64,000 bases of DNA from Nocardia elegans NBRC 108235 (GCF_001612845.1 NZ_BDBF01000038.1:1-64000), one strand, 5' to 3'. Shown: positions 7,900-16,595, numbered from the stretch's first letter. Made by a program: numbers and translations. The notes: generated by a model from the letters alone, not told the origin.

Positions 7900-10585
7900 C
7901 GCTTGCCTCCCCTTGGTCGAGCACGGTGACGGTTCCGCTGCTGCCGTCGACCCGCAACGGCATACCGGTACGAACGGATCTGGTGACGCCCGGAATCTGC
8001 ACCACCGTCGGCACACCGAGCTCGCGCGCGACGATGGCGACGTGGGTGAGCGGGCTGCCGCGCTCGACGACCAGTGCCGTCGCCGACGGCAGTACCGCCA
8101 CCCAGCCGGGGTCGGTTCGATAGGTGACGAGCACACCGCCCGCCACATCGCGCGGTTCGTCGACCACCACCGCCGGTCCCGTCCCGATACCGCCGCCCGA
8201 CGGCGTCCCGGTGAAGACCGAGCCCGCCGTCGCCGCCGGAGTGTCGGTGATCGGCACCCAGCCGACCGCCGCGAGTTCGGCCGGACCGAAACCACCGCCG
8301 TGGGTGACGAAGCGGGCCGGCGCGACCAGGCGAGCGTCGGCGGCGCGCTGCTGTTTGCGGGCGGCGACCACCGCGCGCAGACCGGCCGTCTCGCCGCTCT
8401 CGTAGCAGCTCCGCAGTTGCGGCAGCGTCAGGTAGAACACATCGGAGAATTCGTCGATGATATTGCGCCGCACCAGGTCTCGTCCCATGATTCGGATTGT
8501 TCGCTTGACCATGCCGAAGGCGCGGGTACGGCAGAAGCGCAGACTCTCCCGATGCGCGGCACAGCGAGCCACCTTGCGCCGCAAGCGTTCATAGATCGCA
8601 CGGCGCCAACCACGCAGGTGCGCATCGAGATATCGTTGCGCATCGTCGGCGGCGCGGTCCTGCTGTTCCGGTAGCGCGGCCAGCACCATGACGAACAGGC
8701 CCGACGGATCCTCCCGCAGATCCGGCGTCTCGAGCTTCAGTTCGTCGAGGCTGCGATAGCCGTAGCGGTCGATGTATTCGTCGACGCGCGCCCGGAACTC
8801 GTCGTGGCCCGCCGTCACCAGCGCGTCGTACACACCTTCCGGGGCAGTGCTTTCCAGTAGTTTGCGCAGTTCGGCGTTCTCGCGGACGGTGGCGGCGAGG
8901 GCGGACATGGCGCGGGCCGGCTCGGCGGATTCGACGTCGGCCCCGGGCCCCGCGACGGCGTAGAGGAACCACTCCGGCGCCTTCGGCAGGAATAGCCGGG
9001 TGAGCACATACAACAGGCCGGTGAGGGTCAGCAGCATCGCGTCCAGAACCATCATCGGACCCCAGCGATGCACCAGCTCCCGATCGAGTTCGCGATAGCG
9101 GGCGTAGGCCTGGGCGCCGGTGTCGGCGCTGTCGTCGTGGGACTCGAAATCGTCGTAGACGCGGTAGAAATCGTCGAGGAACCGCCGCATCATGGCGTCG
9201 ATCCCGGCGATGCGGCGCAGATAGATCGCGGTGGTGCGCGTCCGGGACAGCGCTCGCCGCACCGGATTGCCGAAAGTGAACGGGCGCAGCGTCTTCGCGA
9301 TGTCGTCGGGAAGTGGTTCGGCCACGCCGAGCGCGGCCTCGAGGACACGGCGGTTGAGCGGATAGCCGGGCGCGATGCCGACCATCCGGTACCAGTGCAG
9401 CAGGTTGTAATAGACGCGGCCGTGGAAGTAACCGAGCAGCACCGGAGTCCAGCTGTCGGTCTGCGCTACCTGCGCCCTCGGCACGCCCAGGGATTCGGCG
9501 TATCCGCGATACACCCGGCCGTAGATATCGGCCGCGGTGGTGAAGGTGAGCGGTGAGGTGATGCCGCTGAAACTCTCGATGATGTTGGAGTTGTCCCAGA
9601 TTCGCAGGTCGCCGTCCGGCACCGCCTCCCCGGCGCCGCGCAACGAATCTCCGACCGCGGTGGTCACCGGGCGCGCTTGCAGCACCCAGAGCCGGCCTTC
9701 CGCATCGAAGGCCCATTCGACGTCCTGCGGGACGCCGGTCGCGCTCTCGATCCGACGGCCGACCTCGATCAGCCGGGTCACCTGATCCGGGGTGAGCGCC
9801 GGGCACGAACGCAGCGCGGGATCGACCTCCACCGCGATGCAGCCCTGGTCGCCGTCGGGACGGTAGCGAGTCGCCTTCTCTCCCAGAGTCGTATCGATCA
9901 CTTCGCCCGAAAACTTGTCCGCGACATAGGTATCGGCGTCCACCGCACCGGAGACCAGCCCTTCGCCCAGTCCGTAGACGGCACTGATCAGCATCCGGTC
10001 CGTAGCGCCGGTGCTCGGATCGCAGGTGAACAGCACACCGCTGGCCTCCGCCGCGATCAAGCGTTGCACGATGACCGCCGGCATCTCCGGAAGCGCCAGT
10101 CCGTGCGCGAAACAGTAGGTGATCACCCGCGGCGACAACGCCGAGGCCCAGCAGGCCGTCACCACGGAGGCGATCGCCTCGGCGCCGGAGACGTTCAGGA
10201 ACGAATCGAATTGCCCGGCAAACGAATACGTGGTTCCGTCCTCCGCCGCGGCCGACGACCGGACCGCCACCGGACCACGGCCCAGGCGACGCCACACCTC
10301 GTCCATCGCGCCCACGAGAGCATCCGGGGGTGTGGCGGTCATGATGCTCGCGCGCAGCCGGGCGCCGCGGATAAGCGCCTCGTCGAGGTCGGTGGCGGCC
10401 ACGAAATCCGCTGCCGCCGCGACGATCTCGGACGGCATGTGCTCGAACAGCGACGGCTCGACGACCAGCCAATCCGGCACCGGCAACGCCGCATCGCGCA
10501 ACCGACGCAGCCCGGCCGCCTTCCCGCCCGCCTCCGCGGCTTCGGCAAGGCTCGCTTCGGATTCGTGCACCAGGTCTCCTGTCAT
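7889..10585 (-). CDS. PEP-synthase / rifampin-phosphotransferase-like ATP-dependent dikinase
   Basis: An 898-residue protein with the layout of PEP synthase relatives that lack the C-terminal PEP-binding barrel. Residues about 10-340 form the PPDK N-terminal ATP-grasp domain (GGKAAGLRRLRDAALPVPDW, VAVRSSAAAEDG, ending WVLQARPVTT). A long, poorly conserved helical middle follows. The C-terminal swivelling domain carries the phospho-carrier motif SPLTHVAIVARELGVP with His848. Such proteins split ATP to AMP and phosphate and pass the beta-phosphate through the histidine to an acceptor, as in rifampin phosphotransferase or pyruvate. The acceptor here is unknown; being first in the operon, a small-molecule pathway intermediate is more likely than pyruvate. 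The start ATG 10585 gives the shortest form that keeps the whole ATP-grasp domain. Confidence 0.8.
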   Translation of the reverse strand: MTGDLVHESEASLAEAAEAGGKAAGLRRLRDAALPVPDWLVVEPSLFEHMPSEIVAAAADFVAATDLDEALIRGARLRASIMTATPPDALVGAMDEVWRRLGRGPVAVRSSAAAEDGTTYSFAGQFDSFLNVSGAEAIASVVTACWASALSPRVITYCFAHGLALPEMPAVIVQRLIAAEASGVLFTCDPSTGATDRMLISAVYGLGEGLVSGAVDADTYVADKFSGEVIDTTLGEKATRYRPDGDQGCIAVEVDPALRSCPALTPDQVTRLIEVGRRIESATGVPQDVEWAFDAEGRLWVLQARPVTTAVGDSLRGAGEAVPDGDLRIWDNSNIIESFSGITSPLTFTTAADIYGRVYRGYAESLGVPRAQVAQTDSWTPVLLGYFHGRVYYNLLHWYRMVGIAPGYPLNRRVLEAALGVAEPLPDDIAKTLRPFTFGNPVRRALSRTRTTAIYLRRIAGIDAMMRRFLDDFYRVYDDFESHDDSADTGAQAYARYRELDRELVHRWGPMMVLDAMLLTLTGLLYVLTRLFLPKAPEWFLYAVAGPGADVESAEPARAMSALAATVRENAELRKLLESTAPEGVYDALVTAGHDEFRARVDEYIDRYGYRSLDELKLETPDLREDPSGLFVMVLAALPEQQDRAADDAQRYLDAHLRGWRRAIYERLRRKVARCAAHRESLRFCRTRAFGMVKRTIRIMGRDLVRRNIIDEFSDVFYLTLPQLRSCYESGETAGLRAVVAARKQQRAADARLVAPARFVTHGGGFGPAELAAVGWVPITDTPAATAGSVFTGTPSGGGIGTGPAVVVDEPRDVAGGVLVTYRTDPGWVAVLPSATALVVERGSPLTHVAIVARELGVPTVVQIPGVTRSVRTGMPLRVDGSSGTVTVLDQGEASDAQ

Positions 10586-10630
10586 CGCGGACCGTGCGCC
10601 TGCCCAGCGGTCGCTCGCAGAGTTCGTAAC

Positions 10631-10659
10631 GATATATCTGAAGTGTCGACGTTTCGGAA
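10631..10659 (-). promoter_or_regulatory. Candidate promoter with imperfect palindrome for the biosynthetic operon
   Basis: Reading the minus strand, TTCCGA (10659-10654) and TATATC (10636-10631) are separated by exactly 17 bp and lie 46 bp or more upstream of the first operon gene. The spacer and -35 region (10637-10658) form a 22-bp imperfect palindrome centred on GTCGAC, with 8 of 11 base pairs matching. This is the usual position of an operator. The regulator is not encoded next to it. The element is a prediction only. Confidence 0.4.
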
Positions 10660-10840
10660 TACCGGTGATCACGGATCCGGCATGCCGCGATGCACAGGCG
10701 GTCACCACGGCGTTGTCTCGATATACCGGCCGCGCTCACCGGTGTTAACCGAATTCCGAACAAGATCGGCTGGCCGCCCGCCGGGCGCGCGGCTACGCTA
10801 CGTTGAGGCTCGTGACGATCGGTGGAGGGTGTAATTCGGC

Positions 10841-11545
10841 GTGAGTTGGACATTCACACCGGACGAGTTCGCGCACATCTGGCGCGAGACCGACCTCGAT
10901 CGCCATCCCTTCCCGCTTCGCATCCTCGAGTCACCCCGCACCGAGGACGAGGCGGCCACCTTGCGCAAGGCCCTCGAGGTACGGCTGCCGCTCGGCGCGG
11001 ACCCCGACCTGTCCGCATGTCTGCGCATCCTGGCCGCGCCGCATACCCGCGTGGTCGCGATCGGGGGCGCACACAGCGCGGGAACCGAGATCCGGGCGGT
11101 GGCGGCGGCGATCTACGACCACGCCGTACTCGCGATCCAGGAACCGGGACGCACACCCGGATTCGGCGGGTCCATCCGCTTGTCGATCGGTCACACCGCC
11201 AAACTGGGCGCCCGCATCGCCGCCCTGCTGCCCGAGTGCCCGGCCGGAAGCGAACCCGCACGCTCGGCGCCGAGCGAAGCGGTGCGTGACGACGACTGCC
11301 CCCGGCCGTCCTCGCCGCCGGCGCCGCGCATACGCCGCCTGCTGCTGAAACCGCATACCGCCGAAGGACATATCCGCATCGAATCCGGATTGGACCGGGC
11401 CACACCACCCGCACCGCTGTACTACACCTGGATCGACGTCGCCGACGACGGGCGCTATCTCATCAAGGCGGGCGACGAAGTCCATATCGTGCCCGCGAGC
11501 CGGCAGCAGATCGGCACTCATCTGCAAAAACGCATTCCGCGATGA
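10841..11545 (+). CDS. EspG-family ESX secretion-associated protein
   Basis: A 234-residue soluble protein. The beginning SWTFTPDEFAHIWRET and the segment RILAAPHTRVVAIGG, followed by a C-terminal beta-rich part (YYTWIDVADDGRYLIK), fit the EspG family, chaperones that bind PE/PPE-type substrates of type VII (ESX) secretion. It is followed by a small helical protein and a PPE-like protein, the arrangement expected for chaperone plus substrates. No EccB, EccC or other membrane component lies nearby, so it must serve a secretion system encoded elsewhere. The start is a GTG; GGAGGG lies about 11 bases upstream, slightly far. Confidence 0.75.
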   Translation: MSWTFTPDEFAHIWRETDLDRHPFPLRILESPRTEDEAATLRKALEVRLPLGADPDLSACLRILAAPHTRVVAIGGAHSAGTEIRAVAAAIYDHAVLAIQEPGRTPGFGGSIRLSIGHTAKLGARIAALLPECPAGSEPARSAPSEAVRDDDCPRPSSPPAPRIRRLLLKPHTAEGHIRIESGLDRATPPAPLYYTWIDVADDGRYLIKAGDEVHIVPASRQQIGTHLQKRIPR

Positions 11546-11646
11546 CTGTGGCATGCACGGATTCGGGCAACTCGGGCTGACCGGACATCGCCGGAACCAG
11601 TAAGCTGGGTCGACCTGCAGCCTCATCGGGAAGCCGTCTCGGCCAT

Positions 11647-11680
11647 CCCCATCGGGCTGTGTGATTACAGCCCAATGGGG
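11647..11680 (+). promoter_or_regulatory. Strong stem-loop between espG and the small ESX gene
   Basis: Arms 11647-11660 and 11667-11680 pair over 14 positions with one C-A mismatch around the 6-base loop GTGATT. There is no T-tract, so it could be a weak terminator for the EspG gene, a protein-binding site or part of a dispersed repeat: it directly abuts the repeat copy at 11681-11714. A related half-arm beginning CCCCATTAGGCTG recurs at about 11720-11732. Confidence 0.5.
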
Positions 11681-11714
11681 AGCCCTACGTGGTAACGCTC
11701 CGCTGCCGCCTCCG
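11681..11714 (-). repeat. Copy A of a dispersed ~34-bp intergenic element
   Basis: Read on the minus strand this begins CGGAGGCGGCAGC and continues GCGTTACCACGTAGGGCT. The same core occurs at 22676-22708, 22748-22780 and 49345-49378. It lies in the gap between the EspG gene and the next gene, immediately after the 11647-11680 stem-loop. Confidence 0.6.
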
Positions 11715-11761
11715 GGCGTTCCCCATTAGGCTGATCGGACCGACCGATCTCAGGGGTGCGC

Positions 11762-12136
11762 ATGACGATCGAGACCAGCCAGGCCGATATCACCCGTTTC
11801 TTGCAGGCCGCGCGCGGGGGAACCGTCACCTTCGATCCGGCGGCCGCGCGTGGGTGCGCGGAGATCTATCAGCAGCAGGCCGACCGGCTTCGGGAACTAC
11901 AGCAGCGCCTCGATTCGGTGTCGCAGCTCAGCGGCTTCGGAGGCTTCTTTTCCGCGCAGCAGCTGCAGGCCGGCTTCGGCCGCAAGGCGCGCGATGCGGC
12001 CGAACTGCTCGACCAGTACATCGCCGCCGCCTACCGCATGAAAGAGGCCTTTCTGACCAGCGCCGGGCTCTATGAGGAGGCCGATTCCGCGCATGCGGCC
12101 GCGCTGCGGGCGATCTCGTCCGGGCTGTCGCGATGA
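11762..12136 (+). CDS. Small helical ESX-associated protein (WXG100/DUF-like)
   Basis: A 124-residue, almost entirely helical protein with heptad-like spacing in IYQQQADRLRELQQRLDSV and a second helix AELLDQYIAAAYRMKEAF. The size and two-helix character fit the small partner proteins encoded with PPE-like substrates, but no clear WxG turn is visible. The ATG at 11762 is preferred over the GTG at 11756 because AGGGG sits 5-6 bases before it. Its stop overlaps the start of the PPE-like gene by 4 bp, so the two are probably made in equal amounts and may form a heterodimer. Function is inferred from context. Confidence 0.65.
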   Translation: MTIETSQADITRFLQAARGGTVTFDPAAARGCAEIYQQQADRLRELQQRLDSVSQLSGFGGFFSAQQLQAGFGRKARDAAELLDQYIAAAYRMKEAFLTSAGLYEEADSAHAAALRAISSGLSR

Positions 12137-13440
12137 GCGCCGAATTCCGTTACGGGCCGGCCGCTTCGCGCACCGATCCCCAATACGTCAGCGCCATGGA
12201 ACATTTCGAGTCGATGACGCATGAGCAGATCCACGCCGGAACCGAGAAGATCGAGGCCGGTGAGATTCTGCAGGCGTCGCTGATCTGGTTGGAGGCGGCC
12301 GCCACGCTGACCGGGTCCATGCCCGCCACCCGATCGCAGGCCGAACGAATCATGGATCACGCCGGATGGCAGGGCCCGGCCGCCGAGGCGGCCGCCGCGA
12401 GCGCGCACAGCTTCGCCGCCTCCGTCGACGAGTTGGCCGCTGTCTTCGGTGAGGTCGGTGCTCGGCTCGGGGCGGTCGCCGGAGCCGCGGAAGCGGTCAA
12501 GATGGCGGTACCGCCGCCGGGCGATTCCGGACCGGTGGGCGCCATCGCCCGGGTGCTGGAGGCCGCGCATGTGATCGATGCGCGCATCGCCCAGGAGGTC
12601 ATGCGTCAAGAGGCGATTCTGACGATGAACATGATCTACAAACCGGCCTACTCCGCCGCGGGCACCGCGGTCCCGGCCCTGCCCGAACCCCCAGCGCAAG
12701 CCGACCCCGGCGGACCGCGTCCCAGCGCTCCCGCACGCCCGGACGGCGACCGGCCGCAATCGCACCAAAGCCCCACCGCCCCACCGTCTTCCGAGTCGGA
12801 GCCCTCGACGCCGGATCAGGCACCGGACTCGACCTCTGCCCCCGGCACACCCACGCCGCCGTCGCCGTCTCCACCCACGCCGCAGTCGCCATCCGCACCC
12901 GCACCCGCACCCGCACCCGCACCCGCACCCGCACCCGCACCCGCACCCGCACCCGAGAGCCCAGCTCCCGCACCTTCGCAGACGCAACCCGCGCCCGCGC
13001 CCGGCGACCCGGCACCGAGTCCCTCGGCGCCGCCCCCCGCCGCTCCGACACACGATCCGGGCCCGGCGCCGACCCCGGCGCCCCCGACCTCCTCCACTCC
13101 CCCCTCGCCCGACCCGACGCAGGCACCGGCACCGTCCGGTCCGGACGGTTCGATGCCGCCGGGTCCACCGCCGCCCGATCCGAATGCCGCGCCGCCGGCC
13201 ACCACAGCACCGGCTCCCGCGCCACCCTCCGGCACCCCCGCACCGCACTCACCCGACCCGTCGGCATCCACTCCGCCACCCCAATCCCCCACGCCCGCAC
13301 CACCTCCGGCCCCGCAGCCACCTGACCCGTCGGCGCCCCCGCTCACCGACCAAGAAGGCCAGCCAGGTATCACCGGCCCCATCCCCAACACCGATACACC
13401 GACGACTCCCGACCAACCCGGGATCTCGCCACCGGGCTGA
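12133..13440 (+). CDS. PPE-like secreted protein with long Pro/Ala-rich tail
   Basis: A 435-residue protein in two parts. Residues 1-175 are helical and include FESMTHEQIHAGTEKIEAGE and the turn MDHAGWQGPAAEAAAA, in which WQG corresponds to the WxG turn of ESX substrates. From about 180 to the end the chain is an extended, disordered Pro/Ala/Ser/Thr-rich region with a perfect run of ten Pro-Ala pairs. No signal peptide is present, as expected for type VII substrates. Position after EspG and the small helical gene supports export by ESX. The Pro-rich tail could span the cell wall or present at the surface. Its last codons are duplicated downstream (see 13381-13790). Confidence 0.7.
   Translation: MSAEFRYGPAASRTDPQYVSAMEHFESMTHEQIHAGTEKIEAGEILQASLIWLEAAATLTGSMPATRSQAERIMDHAGWQGPAAEAAAASAHSFAASVDELAAVFGEVGARLGAVAGAAEAVKMAVPPPGDSGPVGAIARVLEAAHVIDARIAQEVMRQEAILTMNMIYKPAYSAAGTAVPALPEPPAQADPGGPRPSAPARPDGDRPQSHQSPTAPPSSESEPSTPDQAPDSTSAPGTPTPPSPSPPTPQSPSAPAPAPAPAPAPAPAPAPAPESPAPAPSQTQPAPAPGDPAPSPSAPPPAAPTHDPGPAPTPAPPTSSTPPSPDPTQAPAPSGPDGSMPPGPPPPDPNAAPPATTAPAPAPPSGTPAPHSPDPSASTPPPQSPTPAPPPAPQPPDPSAPPLTDQEGQPGITGPIPNTDTPTTPDQPGISPPG
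12895..12954 (+). repeat. Ten perfect GCACCC hexanucleotide repeats
   Basis: Ten uninterrupted copies of GCACCC inside the PPE-like gene encode alternating Ala-Pro. Being a multiple of three, changes in copy number would lengthen or shorten the tail without a frameshift. It is a likely site of length variation between strains. Confidence 0.9.
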
Positions 13441-13790
13441 TCGATAGTCGGAGACGTGAGATTTCGGCAGTCCAGCTATGTGTGGACACATCACCAGCGC
13501 CCAACCCAGGTGAGCCGGCCGACCACCGCGACTCAGTGCGAACAGCTCCTGTCGAGAACGTTGTCGCCGACGCACACACGTAGCCCTCATCCCCAACACC
13601 GACACACCGGCGACTCCCGACCACCGGTGTATCCCCCGGGCTGATCGATAGTCGGCCGCGCGAGAGATTTCGGCGGCCGCCGACAGACCGGGCGGAACGC
13701 GCCCCGCCCGGTCCTGGCACCGCTGTTGATCATCGTGGCGCGGCGGTAGGAGCTCCGTCGAGAATGCTGTCTCCGACCGACACGGCGGCA
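13381..13790 (+). repeat. Degenerate tandem duplication of ~205 bp covering the 3' end of the PPE-like gene
   Basis: Unit 1 (13381-13588) holds the last 20 codons, the stop and the following DNA. Unit 2 (13589 to about 13790) repeats it: both begin ATCCCCAACACCGA, both contain GGGCTGATCGATAGTCGG and GAGATTTCGGC, and both end in a GTCGAGAA segment followed by GTC(G/T)CCGAC. The middle parts have diverged. No gene is visible in 13441-13909 apart from this duplication; unit 2 no longer joins an open coding frame. Confidence 0.75.
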
Positions 13791-13909
13791 TCGACCGCGA
13801 CGGTGACGACGGGCCTTCGCATCGAACGGCTCGGCAGCGGAGCTGGAACGTACAGAGGCCGAGTGGCTTTCGCGCTGCGGGTATGACTCTCGATCCGGAG
13901 CCGAGATGC

Positions 13910-15049
13910 CTACAGCTTCACCAGATCGTCGGCGTGAATGACGGGGCGCTGCATACCTTCCGGCAGTTCGGAGGTGGAGTGGCCGGCCATGGCTTGCAGT
14001 TCGGTGCTGTCGTATTCGACGACGCCGCGCGCTACGGTGCGGCCGTCGGGAGCGAGCAGGTCGACCACATCACCGCCGTAGAAGCGGCCCTTGACGCCGG
14101 TGATGCCGGCGGCGAGGAGCGACCGGCGCGAATGCGCGACGGCCCTGACGGCGCCGGCGTCGAGGTGGATGGCGCCGCGGCTGTCGGCGGCGTGGCGGAC
14201 CCAGAACTTGCGGGCCGACAACCGGACCGGGCGCGCGGCGAAGGCCGTGCCCACCGAGGCGTCGCGCAGCGCCGGCGCCGCATCGGAGGCGGCGGCCAAC
14301 AGGACGGGCACGCCGGCGTCGGCGGCGAGGCGGGCGGCCGAGAGCTTCGACGCCATACCGCCGGTGCCGAGTGCGCCACCGCTACCGGCGATCACACCGT
14401 CGAGGTCGGCGCTACTGCGCACCTCGGGAATGAATGTGGCGGCGCCCTTGCGGGGGTCGCCGTCGTAGAGTCCGTCCACATCCGACAGCAGAACCAGCGC
14501 ATCCGCACCGACCAGATGCGCCACCAGCGCGGCCAGCCGGTCGTTGTCACCGAAGCGGATCTCCTCGGTGGCGATGGTGTCGTTCTCGTTGACCACCGCG
14601 ACCGCGTGCAGGGCACGCAAACGGTCGAGGGTGCGCTGCGCGTTGCGGTGGTGTTCGCGCCGGGCGAAGTCACCCGCGGTGAGCAACACCTGCCCCACAA
14701 CCCGGTCGAATCGGGCGAACGAGGTGCCCCAGGCGTGGGCCAGCGCCAACTGGCCGACGCTCGCCGCGGCCTGCTTCGTCGCGAGATCCCTTGGGCGGGC
14801 GGCCAATCCGAGCGGGGCTATGCCGGCGCCGATCGCACCGGAGGACACCACCACCACATCCGATCCCGCGCGCATACGGGCCTCGATCGCCTCGGCGAGC
14901 TTATCCAGGCGCGCGTTGTCGAGTCCGCCCTCGAGGCTGGTCAGCGCCGACGAGCCGATCTTGACCACCACGCTGCGCGCGGTCCGGATCGACTGCCGAG
15001 TAGTTACCGCTCCCTTATCGGAATCCACCTGTGTCACAACAACACTCAC
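13910..15049 (-). CDS. proB: Glutamate 5-kinase
   Basis: A 379-residue enzyme that phosphorylates glutamate to gamma-glutamyl phosphate, the first step of proline synthesis. The amino-acid-kinase domain starts VVVKIGSSALT and contains VVVSSGAIGAG, NENDTIA and GTGGMASKLSAA; a PUA domain follows from about residue 290 (ARGVVEYDSTELQAMAG). Length fits bacterial ProB with PUA. It is the last gene of the obg block, 85 bp after obg, as in mycobacteria. The exact start is uncertain: a GTG at 15049 and two further in-frame GTGs within 12 codons are all possible. Confidence 0.95.
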   Translation of the reverse strand: MSVVVTQVDSDKGAVTTRQSIRTARSVVVKIGSSALTSLEGGLDNARLDKLAEAIEARMRAGSDVVVVSSGAIGAGIAPLGLAARPRDLATKQAAASVGQLALAHAWGTSFARFDRVVGQVLLTAGDFARREHHRNAQRTLDRLRALHAVAVVNENDTIATEEIRFGDNDRLAALVAHLVGADALVLLSDVDGLYDGDPRKGAATFIPEVRSSADLDGVIAGSGGALGTGGMASKLSAARLAADAGVPVLLAAASDAAPALRDASVGTAFAARPVRLSARKFWVRHAADSRGAIHLDAGAVRAVAHSRRSLLAAGITGVKGRFYGGDVVDLLAPDGRTVARGVVEYDSTELQAMAGHSTSELPEGMQRPVIHADDLVKL

Positions 15050-15134
15050 TCACTTGACGCGCCACCACCGTGACGCACGACGACTACCGGACCGGCACGC
15101 CCGCACACACCGGCGAAACCGGCGTGGCGGGCGA

Positions 15135-16595
15135 TCACGGTTGGTCCTCGTCCTCCGAGACCAGGCCGCGGCGCACCCGGGAGGCATGCTTGCGCTCGGC
15201 GGCGGAGATGCGGTCGGTCTGGTCCAGGCGGGGGTCGGTCCCGCGCCCGGTCATCACCATATCGACCCCGGCCGAGATCTGCGGCTCCCACTCGAAGCTC
15301 ACATCGCCGATGGTGACCTCGGCGCCGGGGACCGCACCCTGGCGGACCAGCTCGTCCTCGACGCCGAGGCGCGCGAGCCGGTCGGCCAGGTAGCCGACGG
15401 CCTCGTCGTTGTCGAACTGCGTTTGGCGCACCCATCTTTCGGGGCGCTCGCCGCGGACGATGAAGCCGCCCTCGACCTCCGGATCGGGTTCGACGGTGAA
15501 GCCGGTCTCCCCGGCCACCACCGGCCGGATCACCGGACGCTTCGGCGCCGCCTTCGGATGCGCCTCGCGATACTCGCGGACCATATCGGCCAGCGCGAAG
15601 GTCAACGGCCGCAAACCTTCCCGGCTCACCGCGGAAATCGTGAACACCGGCCAGCCGCGCTCGGTGAACTCGGACGTCACCATCTCGGCCAATTCGGCGG
15701 CGTCGGGGATATCGGCCTTGTTGAGGATGACCACGCGCGGCCGATCGGCCAGATCGCCCAGGCCGGCGTCGGCCTGCAGGGCGGGGCGGTAGGCGGCCAG
15801 TTCGGCCTCCAGCGCGTCGACGTCGGAGATCGGGTCGCGGCCGGGTTCCAGTGTGGCGCAATCGACTACGTGAGCCAGCACCGCGCATCGCTCGAGATGC
15901 CGCAGGAAGTCCAGCCCCAGGCCGCGTCCGTCGCTGGCGCCGGGGATCAGGCCCGGCACATCGGCGACGGTGAAGGTGGTGTCCCCGCTGGACACCACGC
16001 CGAGATTCGGCACCAGCGTCGTGAAGGGGTAATCGGCGATCTTGGGCTTGGCCGCCGAGAGCACCGAGACGAGCGAGGACTTTCCGGCCGACGGGAAACC
16101 GACCAGGCCGACATCGGCCACGGATTTCAGTTCGAGAACGAGATCGCGCTCCTCGCCCTCCTCACCCAGCAGAGCGAAGCCGGGCGCCTTGCGGGCGCGC
16201 GACACCAGCGCCGCATTGCCGAGTCCCCCGCGGCCACCGCGCGCCGCCACGAATCGGGTGCCCGCGCCGACCAGATCGGCCACGACCTCCCCGTCGTCGC
16301 CGATGACGACCGTGCCGTCGGGCACCTTCAGCAGCAGCTCCGAACCCTGTTTGCCGTCGCGGTTACCGCCCTCACCGGGTTTACCGTTGCCGGCCTTGGC
16401 GTGCGGGTGGAAGTGGAAGTCCAGCAGCGTGTGCACGTTGGGGTCGACTTCGAGAATCACGTCCCCGCCGTTGCCGCCGTTGCCACCGTCGGGTCCGCCG
16501 AGCGGCTTGTACTTCTCCCGATGCACCGAGGCACAGCCGTGGCCGCCCTTACCGGCGCGGACGTGCAGCACCACACGATCGATGAATTTGGACAT
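15135..16595 (-). CDS. obg: Obg/CgtA GTPase
   Basis: A 486-residue essential GTPase linked to 50S ribosome assembly and stress control. Three regions are visible: the Gly-rich Obg fold (1-158, e.g. GGNGGNGGDVIL), the G domain with G1 GFPSAGKSS, G3 DVPG and G4 NKAD, and a C-terminal OCT domain ending in an acidic tail. It lies after rplU-rpmA and before proB, the usual order in actinobacteria. ATG 16595 is preceded by AGAGG. Confidence 0.97.
   Translation of the reverse strand: MSKFIDRVVLHVRAGKGGHGCASVHREKYKPLGGPDGGNGGNGGDVILEVDPNVHTLLDFHFHPHAKAGNGKPGEGGNRDGKQGSELLLKVPDGTVVIGDDGEVVADLVGAGTRFVAARGGRGGLGNAALVSRARKAPGFALLGEEGEERDLVLELKSVADVGLVGFPSAGKSSLVSVLSAAKPKIADYPFTTLVPNLGVVSSGDTTFTVADVPGLIPGASDGRGLGLDFLRHLERCAVLAHVVDCATLEPGRDPISDVDALEAELAAYRPALQADAGLGDLADRPRVVILNKADIPDAAELAEMVTSEFTERGWPVFTISAVSREGLRPLTFALADMVREYREAHPKAAPKRPVIRPVVAGETGFTVEPDPEVEGGFIVRGERPERWVRQTQFDNDEAVGYLADRLARLGVEDELVRQGAVPGAEVTIGDVSFEWEPQISAGVDMVMTGRGTDPRLDQTDRISAAERKHASRVRRGLVSEDEDQP

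Noticed and set aside
1..10585. Horizontal acquisition of the biosynthetic operon
   Set aside because: No integrase, tRNA junction, repeats or visible base-composition change marks its borders within the window, so transfer cannot be claimed.
12895..12954. CRISPR-like array
   Set aside because: The repeats are 6-bp and contiguous without spacers; it is a coding microsatellite.
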